A stretch of DNA of 64,000 nt from Sesamum alatum (lineage: Eukaryota > Streptophyta > Magnoliopsida > Lamiales > Pedaliaceae): positions 11,800,136-11,864,135 of the forward strand of contig JACGWO010000013.1 in assembly GCA_034509735.1 (NCBI GenBank). The letters run 5' to 3'. A program made the translations under genes and the position numbers. How positions within the stretch are numbered: the first letter of the stretch is position 1; each line of letters opens with the position of its first letter. Below the pieces are notes generated by a model, which was not told the DNA's origin, searched no databases, and saw only the letters and a program-made list of their open reading frames with translations. Below, piece after piece: positions 57,230-64,000 of the stretch.

Positions 57230-57856
57230 AGATATTAAATGTACATCCATATTTCAAGAGTATGAAGTCTCCCAAACTTGTGGTTAGGGAGGACTCCTCT
57301 TGAGTAAAGAGTTTGTAGTCTCCTATACTTTGTATTGGGATTGGACTCCTCTTGTGCACACCTATAAATAGGGTGCTTCTATGGAACCAAAAAAGATATT
57401 CAATTTGATGTATATTCTCTCAAAGCCTCACGTAAATAGCTCTCTGTATTCTCTCTTAGAGAATCACCAAAGTCTCCGAGGGTTTAAGGTGGGTAAATGA
57501 TTGGCTTATTCGGGTAGTACTCCACCAAGGCGAGCAAGACGTGTTCGTGGGCTCTTCAATATTTGGAGCAAGATTCGACGTGGGGAGATCTTGAAGATGT
57601 TCGTGGGGATCTTGAAGGTGTACGTGGGGTAATCTTCAAGAACGAGCAAGACGATGTGTTTATGATCCAATCGAGGCATGAGCTTGTAGACGAGCTAGGT
57701 CCGATATGTGGATTGAAATACTTTCCGCTGCTACAGGTTTGATCGATCCACGATTGTGTGCTAATGTGTATATTGATTATATAACGTGCACATAGAAATT
57801 ACATATTCTATGCGAGAATATTTGTTTTATGTATTAACCATTGTTATTTTCCAACA
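57230..57856 (+). repeat. 3' LTR (627 bp)
   Basis: It starts TATTAAATGTACATCC (the TG of the 5' copy is TA here) and ends CCAACA. TATAAATAGGG at 57362-57372 corresponds to the 5' copy. The extra length includes a short AAATTACATATTC insertion near 57800. Confidence 0.88.
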
Positions 57857-58086
57857 CTTGAAATAAATAATTCCTGCAATTTAGCATCTAATTATAGAAA
57901 ATATGGAATTGTTGGGTGAAATCTGCAATAGTTGTGAACAAATATCAAAACTTTCTTACTAGCTGAATATATTCCTAAGTTAGCAAAGTAATTTGTCGCT
58001 TGATTTAGTTCAGTGCCTTAATCCCCCCGGCCAGAAACTTGAAAGGGCCATCCTGAATGTTTAAAAAAGACTCTTCATACGAGTGG

Positions 58087-58416
58087 CACTAGAAAAAATT
58101 TAACTTTTAACTATAGTCAATTACTATAGTTAAAAATAAATAGTCGTAATAAGTAGTCATTCATTACGGCCATGCAACGGTTGTTAGCCGTAGCTTTTGC
58201 GAGTTGGCTAATACATTTGTCGTGGCTAATACATTTATCATGGCTAAAAGCCATGGCAAAAAAAATGGCTCATAGCAATAGCAAAAATAGTTTCCATTGT
58301 TAATAATCTAAGTCTTTGCAATAATTTTTGTTTAACCATAATTAATAATAACTATTTACCATGATTTTGTTCCATAACCAATAAAATTATAGTTGAATAC
58401 AAATTTTCTTCTAGTG
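58087..58416. mobile_element. 330-bp CACTA-type MITE
   Basis: The ends are CACTAGAAAAAATTT and, reversed, CACTAGAAGAAAATT. TGG flanks both sides (58084-58086 and 58417-58419). It is the same family as 45510-45714, with about 125 extra internal bases that include a GGCTAATACATTTGTCGTGG-like internal repeat. Confidence 0.9.
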
Positions 58417-58435
58417 TGGGTGGATGAGGTAGAGG

Positions 58436-61400
58436 TAGACCTGTAATGGGTCTAATTTACCTAGGCCAAAAAATTACCCACTCATCCATTGTTGGACCCG
58501 ACCCGACCTGGTCTGGGACTTGATGGGTCTCAAATTTGGGTCTGCCATACCAGACCCAAATTTTCGGGTCGTGTCTGAACCAGGCCCATTTTTTTGCCGT
58601 GCATTGCAAACATCCGTATTGGCTGTTTATAAAAAGGAAAATATACAATCTGTACACTAAAAAACACACAAACCTCAAGCGAAAATATAAAACAATTTAA
58701 AACAAAAAACCACAAAAGAGTACAACTCGACGCCCAAATTAAGAGAGCTACATCTCATTGATTACACCCAGAATTATTCAACTAACTGAACACTAATACA
58801 TAAAAAAATATTAGACACATACACAAAGAGATGTAAAATAATATGACAAAATTACAAAAGTGTATGCTCAAATATACTTTTTTTAACAAAATCGACAATA
58901 AGTATATTACAAAGAAGAGAGTATGAAGAAGTCTTGAACTTGTATTCCGAACTTCACAGAAAGAACCCACGATTCCAACTGAAGGACTTGCACAGGGGCA
59001 AAAGGCATAAAAAATATCAAAAACCTATTTTTTTCAGTAATCAATAAAAGAAAACTTCTAATAAGTAATAAATTAACCTATTTACATCGTCCCACTTAAT
59101 TGACCTCTATGCTTGACTTTTAGGTAATTCCACGTCACTTGCAACTATAATTCAACACACAAGAGGAAAAATGTTATGTCAACATAATTTTAATTTCAAA
59201 AATTCATCTTATGTTTTCAGCTGATTCGTATTCTCATACAGCACACAAAACCCGTGCCTAAGTGCGGCGTTTCTCTTCTTCAACGGCGTCTGAATAAAGA
59301 AACATAGAAGCTGCTAAAAGCACTACAACTAACCACCATTTTGTGCAACAATTAGTTGCAAAAACATCTCAAAAGACTATTTAGCCATAGGTGAACACAA
59401 TTGTCTTCCTAGAGAAAACTAATCACCGAATTCTCCAGCTTCTTCCCATATAAATGAATCTCAAAAAGCTATCACAAGATAGTTTGCAAAGAGCTGCATA
59501 CAAGTTCAGAAGCAAAGAACACCTTTTCCTGAAGACATAGAAAACAGGGATAAAAAACAAAAACAACCCACAAGCCAAAAGTTAATCTCTATTTTTACCT
59601 GTTAAACCAAACAGAGGACAAGAAAAATCAAGATTGAGCCCACGAAAGCCAAATCACTAGCAAGAATCTGCCAATCCCAATAGGTGAAGAAAATAGTTAA
59701 GAAACCTGAGCTTAAGAATTGAGGCTGAGGGCTGAGGGGAAGGTTTTGACTACTAAGAAATATACATTTTTATGGTATCTTTTTACAATAAAAAAAAGGG
59801 GAAAAACTTTTTTTAGTACACTAACTTGGCTCTCGTTCAATTTTACTGCACTAACTTTGGTAATTATCACATTTTATACATTATGTTGCAATTTTGCTTC
59901 AATTAAGTCCAATTGAGGGTTTTTGTTCCAATTTTCCGGTTAATTGATTGGAATTTGCTGACGTGGCCAATTTTTGCTGACGTTTCCGGCAAAATTAACC
60001 ACGTCAGCACATGATGTGGCAGGCGGCTAACGTGGCGGGATGACTTGGATGTATTTTCTTTCATAAGGATGAATTTTAGTATACTAACTTTAGCATGGTT
60101 TAATTTTAGTCCAATAACTTTGAATGAGGTGAAATTTAAGTACAGAATAATAATTATAATAATGATATAATATTTTTATTTTTTATACAGAATGTAATAT
60201 TATTAAGATAATTTTAATTAATTTTATAATATAGTTTTTAATATTAATTAATTTGGTATAGATTAATTGTTAAAAATTCGATAATATAATTGTTAATCAT
60301 AGTTTAAAAAATAGATGATCCAACTAAACTGATAAGTGTGAAAAGAAAAAGATCTCGGCTATAATAATATCAACTCTATTAATAATTATAAATAATTAAC
60401 AAATATATTATCAAATTATTAATAAGTATAAAATATATAATTATCTATTTTTTAAATTATGATTAACAACTATATTATCAAATTTTTAATAATTAATATA
60501 TATATCAAATTAATTAATATTAACACCTATATTATTAAATTTATTATTCTCTAATTAATTAATTTAATAGCTATATTAAAAATTATCAAATTATTACCAA
60601 TTAATTATATCTAATTAAGTATTAATAATTATTATTTTAACTTTAACTAATAATTCTAAAGAATTAACAAATTTAAAAAAATTTGAGGGTTGGTCGTGAG
60701 TGCAGCTCACAACTAGTGACCAGTCATAAATATATAATTGTACCGTTTTCAGCGGTACACTTATATTTAATCTTTTTTTATAATATAAATATAAATGAGC
60801 AGTGACACCCCCTAGATACAATGCCAGGGGACTTAAATTTCACCTCATTCAAAGTTATTGGACTAAAATTAAACCATGCTAAAGTTAGTGTTCTAAAATT
60901 CATCCTTATGGAAGAAAATACATCCAAGTCATCCCGCCACGTCATGTGCTGACGTGGTTAATTTCGCCGGACACATAAGCAAAAATTGGCCACGTCAGCA
61001 AATTCCGGTCAATTGGACTTAATTGAAGTAAAATTGCAACATAATGTATAAAATGTGATAATTACCAAAGTTAGTGTACTAAAATTGAACGAGAGCCAAG
61101 TTAGTGTACTAATTTTTTTTTCCCCTAAAAAAAAATGTCCTAGATTGTCAGGCTAGTTCGGTATATAAGCAACAATGAACACAACACAATCAAAAGCCCA
61201 AAGACAGAGCAATAAAGATTCAAACTTTGCAAACAAGAACTTCGACAACTAACTATACAAACAACAAAGCAAAATGGGCACTAAGAAATGAGAATCAGAT
61301 TGATTTTTCTAACCCTAATCCTCAACATAATATCAACTAATCAGAGTTTCAAGTAAAAAGGGAACATTCAAGGAAAAAATAACAAAAAAAGTCTTCTGGA

Positions 61401-62093
61401 AATCAGAGAAAATGGATAAGAACTTACCACCACTCCCACTATTCTCTGTTTCTTTCACAAAACAATACGGTTTTCTTCTTTATCTAATTTAAGAGTTTAT
61501 AAATAAAAAGAAATCGAAGGCATGAAAGACCTGCTTAGCTCTTTTCAGATTGAAACTAGATAGTGATTATCATAAATGAGCAAAAAATCAAGAACACAAA
61601 GGATTTAAACTTTTTTCACATCGAAGACGATAAATCTCCGACAGTAAATAAGAACCAACGAGAAATACAATCTGGGCTATCACAATAAGTTAGATTGACG
61701 ACAAGAAACTACCAAAGAAATATTAAATTTCCATTGAAAACACTTAACTTCCCCAGGTGGGCGCGTAGAGACGGCTGAGCGGAAGCGATGATGGATACGG
61801 CGGAGATGGCAACATAAGCGAGGGAGGTGGCGGCGTAAGGCGGAGAGGTGGCGGAGTAAGCGGGGAAGGTTGTGGTGGAGGCGGTGGCAGTGACGACCTT
61901 TGAGAGAGATTTAGGTCGAGAGAGGAGAGTGAGAAAGTGAAGTCTAACAAGAATTGGGATGGGTCTCGGTAAGATCGGGTAGAAATGGGTATTTTACCCG
62001 ACCCAGATCCAATTATTTTAATTCAATGGGTCTGGGTCCAGGCCCATTAAAATGGATCTGGGCCTGGGTAAATTGGACCCATTTACGGGCCTA
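58436..62093. mobile_element. 3658-bp non-autonomous hAT-like element
   Basis: The left end TAGACCTGTAATGGGTCTAA and the reversed right end TAGGCCCGTAAATGGGTCCA form a TIR that extends to TTTACC(T/C)AGGCC. The 7 bases GTAGAGG flank both sides (58429-58435, 62094-62100), close to the 8-base hAT duplication. GGGTC and GACCC motifs crowd both sub-terminal regions. No transposase ORF; the Pro-rich frame near 61744-61950 is low complexity. A fold-back element lies inside. Confidence 0.82.
59797..61126. mobile_element. 1330-bp fold-back element with arms of about 300-345 bp
   Basis: The left arm (59797-60142) starts GGGGAAAAAC...TTAGTACACTAACTTGGCTC; the reversed right arm (61126-60832) starts GGGGAAAAAAAAATTAGTAC and also reads ACTAACTTGGCTCTCGTTCA. 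Arms share GCTGACGTGG and CATCCTTATG... blocks up to GAGGTGAAATTTAAG. The right arm is shorter by deletions. The AT-rich middle holds a second, smaller inverted repeat (60262-60316 with 60440-60500) and a GTACCG...CGGTAC hairpin near 60741. Confidence 0.88.
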
Positions 62094-62429
62094 GTAGAGG
62101 GCTAGTAATGTTGTTAACAATATACATAGAGTCAGTCTCAATAATCAGCTTATTGAATTCTAGTTCATGTGCAAGCGTAAGACGGTTCCATAATGCCCTT
62201 AATTCAACCCTTTAATTTGTGGTGATACCGATAGGATATGCAAAGCCCGCGATGAATGAACTCCCTAAATCTCTAATTAGAGCTCCTGCCCTAGATGGTC
62301 CCAAATCCCTGGAAGCTCCATCAATATTAAGTTTAAGAAATCATTGTTTAGGGGCCATTTAAGAAGTTGAGTAGTAAGAATTTTGATTTTAGTTTCTATT
62401 TTGAAAAAAAGCTATTCAGGTACAAGTTC

Positions 62430-62775
62430 CATAAAGGTATGGTCATTCCATCAATCGTCTTCGATCTTAGTCTAGAGCATGAAATTGAACGTCGACTCCC
62501 ATCCTAGACTAGACAACTATGCTCAGTACTCGAGGTGCGTTTACTCTATTGATCTACATAGGAAATCCTTCCCTATTTGACCAATCGTTGTGACAGACTC
62601 AAAAGAGCTAAAACCATCTCAAAGCGCATAGGAAACTCGACTATCATATACTGATAGGTGACGGATTCTATTTTGGAAGCCACCGTCTTCACCACATATT
62701 CCTACTGCACTGGACACAACTTGTAATTACAACATCAAAGACACGGTCATCTCTCACTCGATCCAAGATACAACT
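62430..62775 (-). repeat. copia LTR fragment, minus orientation
   Basis: GATCTTAGTCTAGAGCATGA and the ATAGGAAATCC region match the reversed LTR family seen near 38000-38110. The fragment ends at CGATCCAAGATACAAC, corresponding to the CTGTATCTTGGATC block of the family LTR (29945-29960), where a plus-strand LTR begins. Confidence 0.72.
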
Positions 62776-64000
62776 TGTTAGAATAGGTGATCGTGAAGCC
62801 AATTCTGTCAGGCTTATGTAACCTATTTCTGACGATATGGTGTTTAAATAAAGTTTGTGAATAAAAGTGATATTCATATTTGGCATTAATTCTTTGTTTG
62901 TGTTCACTTAATTGCTTTACATTACAAACTGTTCTACGCACAGACAAAACTCACAGACCGAAAGTTTAATCCAAGAAACTGGATTGCGCATAGGATGGCA
63001 AGTCATGAAATCAGTTTCTGTGGATCGGTCTGATATACTCCAAGTTGAAGGACCTCGAGATAGGGTATCGAGTGTTCATTTGAGACTTGCACTAAGCGAT
63101 TGCAGTCACGTTTCATCAACAAGTGACGAAGGTCGTCCATGCAATATTAGTGGGTTAGCCATCTTGGTGCCGGCTGACTGAGGTGACTCATGGGAATCGT
63201 CATATGGGAGACCTCGAGTGGGTTGGTCGGTATGACTTAAATTTTCGGTTCCGACAGCACGGGTTTGGTCCTCGGACTTGAGGGATTATTGTGGTCACAT
63301 GCACACCATGCCTGTATCTTAAATTTCGCAAGAGGCTACCAAGTCGAGAGACTGAGTTGTCATAAGGCCTTTCTAGTGCAGTCAAGGTCTGTAGTGTGAA
63401 CAGTAGGTTCTAATATATAATCCGTCTCCTGTCAAAAGGATTAACAGTAATGTCTCACTTACACTCCGAGACTCATCCTCCCGTAAATCTGTGGCCACAG
63501 TAACTAAACATTGGGATGAGATCCCTATGACGTTTGGGATGGACGAGCCAAAGCTTTGGTCAAGAATGGGTACCGACACCTATTGTCCAGACCCAAGACC
63601 ATAGCTGTCAGATGGAAGACAGAAGGACAAACGTACTAAAGAGCCTCAATGTTCACGCCATCATATTCACCTAATCTCTAGTGCCATGGACCGTTGGTAG
63701 ATGGCCACCCATTGTGACGGACGAATTCCCATCATAGGATGATTGGAAATTCGACAAAGTTTAGATGAGGGTGAACCTAAAGAGGCACACACAATCCACC
63801 AGTAGCGGAGGAATTAATTTGGAATTAATTTCGGGAGATAGAACAATTTAATTAGATTAAATTAGTTTACTTTTTGGATTGTTAATTCTTTAATTGGATT
63901 AAATAGAATTAACTAATAAATTGAATTTATCAAATTGAGGGAATAGGCTCAAAATAATTATTTAATTATTTAAAGCCTTAGGGATTATTTTAAATTAGAT
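62776..64000 (+). repeat. copia LTR, plus orientation, cut by window end
   Basis: It begins TGTTAGAATAGGTGATCGTG and follows the order of blocks of the 29395 LTR: GACTTGAGG near 63275, CTAGTGCCATGGACCGTTGG near 63678, then the ATTAATTT...GATTAAAT tail. More diverged than the copies at 28-38 kb. Whether it is a full element cannot be seen. Confidence 0.8.

Larger units (their letters stand above)
50719..57856 (+). mobile_element. LTR retroelement without recognisable pol (large non-autonomous type)
   Basis: LTRs at 50719-51330 and 57230-57856 align closely, the primer site TGGTATCAGAGC at 51332-51343 fits a copia-type primer, and a polypurine tract precedes the 3' LTR. Flanking CTTAA (50714-50718) and CTTGA (57857-57861) are probably a target duplication with one later change. 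In 5.9 kb of interior I find no protease, integrase, RT or RNase H motif on either strand, only short frames. It may be a LARD-like element mobilised by a copia relative, or one too decayed to read. Confidence 0.8.
57892..62365 (-). pseudogene. plant reverse-transcriptase-like RNase H domain, split by two DNA transposons
   Basis: The N-terminal half, reading left from 62365: FLKLNIDGASRDLGPSRAGA (first Asp), then LIRDLGSSFIAGFAYPIGIT, an RVELRALWNRLTLAHELEF block (catalytic Glu region) and IIETDSMYIVNNI (second Asp), ending at 62101. The C-terminal half at 58086-57892 has TELNQATNYFANLGIYSAS (last acidic region, with the usual AD replaced by AT). Removing the MITE (58087-58416) and the hAT-like element (58436-62093), with one target copy each, joins the halves in frame. 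In-frame stops remain. It belongs to the RNase H type found at the end of plant LINEs and in related stand-alone genes. No RT is attached here. Confidence 0.8.

Noticed and set aside
61744..61950. Proline-rich 68-codon minus frame
   Set aside because: Low-complexity GGCGGAG-type repeat inside the hAT-like element; no domain and no conserved start context.

Overview
This is a plant nuclear window, most likely from a eudicot. The evidence is a three-exon plant NPC1-type phospholipase C gene, plant-specific transposon families (Athila-like and Tat-like Ty3/gypsy elements, Ty1/copia elements with an initiator-Met tRNA primer site, CACTA, hAT, MULE, non-autonomous Helitrons and a tRNA-derived SINE), and AT-rich spacers. 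I cannot name the species.

Only one gene looks intact: NPC1 on the minus strand, exons 22579-21466, 20445-20269 and 18661-18339, 537 codons. Every other protein-coding trace I recognise belongs to a transposable element, and nearly all of these are broken.

Layout. 1-2092: 5' part of a MULE transposase (minus). 2195-7455: Athila-like element (plus) with gag zinc knuckle, protease, an integrase tail and a 3' LTR; RT, RNase H and most of integrase are missing. 7456-17096: Tat-like gypsy element with gag-PR-RT-RH-IN, a tandem array, an antisense ORF and an LTR; its RT is split by a 2.3-kb insertion, and the LTR is followed by a second primer site and gag start. 17110-17936: TIR element. 18339-22579: NPC1. 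22871-23128: SINE with 9-bp target duplication. 24263-40513: second Athila-like element (minus), split by a copia element (28141-38490, minus, TSD TGGCA), which is itself split by a same-family copia element in the opposite orientation (29395-35814, plus). 43008-45272: 5' part of a third gypsy element (LTR, primer site, gag). 45510-46554: a CACTA-type MITE, a Helitron and a fold-back MITE in a row. 47121-50407: a fold-back element holding a 2768-bp CACTA element (TSD ATA), which holds a Helitron. 50719-57856: LTR element with matching LTRs but no recognisable pol. 57892-62365: RNase H pseudogene (minus) interrupted by a CACTA-type MITE (TSD TGG) and a 3.66-kb hAT-like element (TSD GTAGAGG) that carries a large fold-back element. 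62430-64000: a minus copia LTR fragment meeting a plus copia LTR that runs off the window.

The order of several insertions can be read from the sequence, because removing the younger element and one target-site copy rejoins the older reading frame. The least expected signal is a set of short, family-specific hairpin palindromes reiterated in both the LTR and the 3' untranslated region of the two Athila-like elements. One copy carries paired arm changes that preserve pairing.
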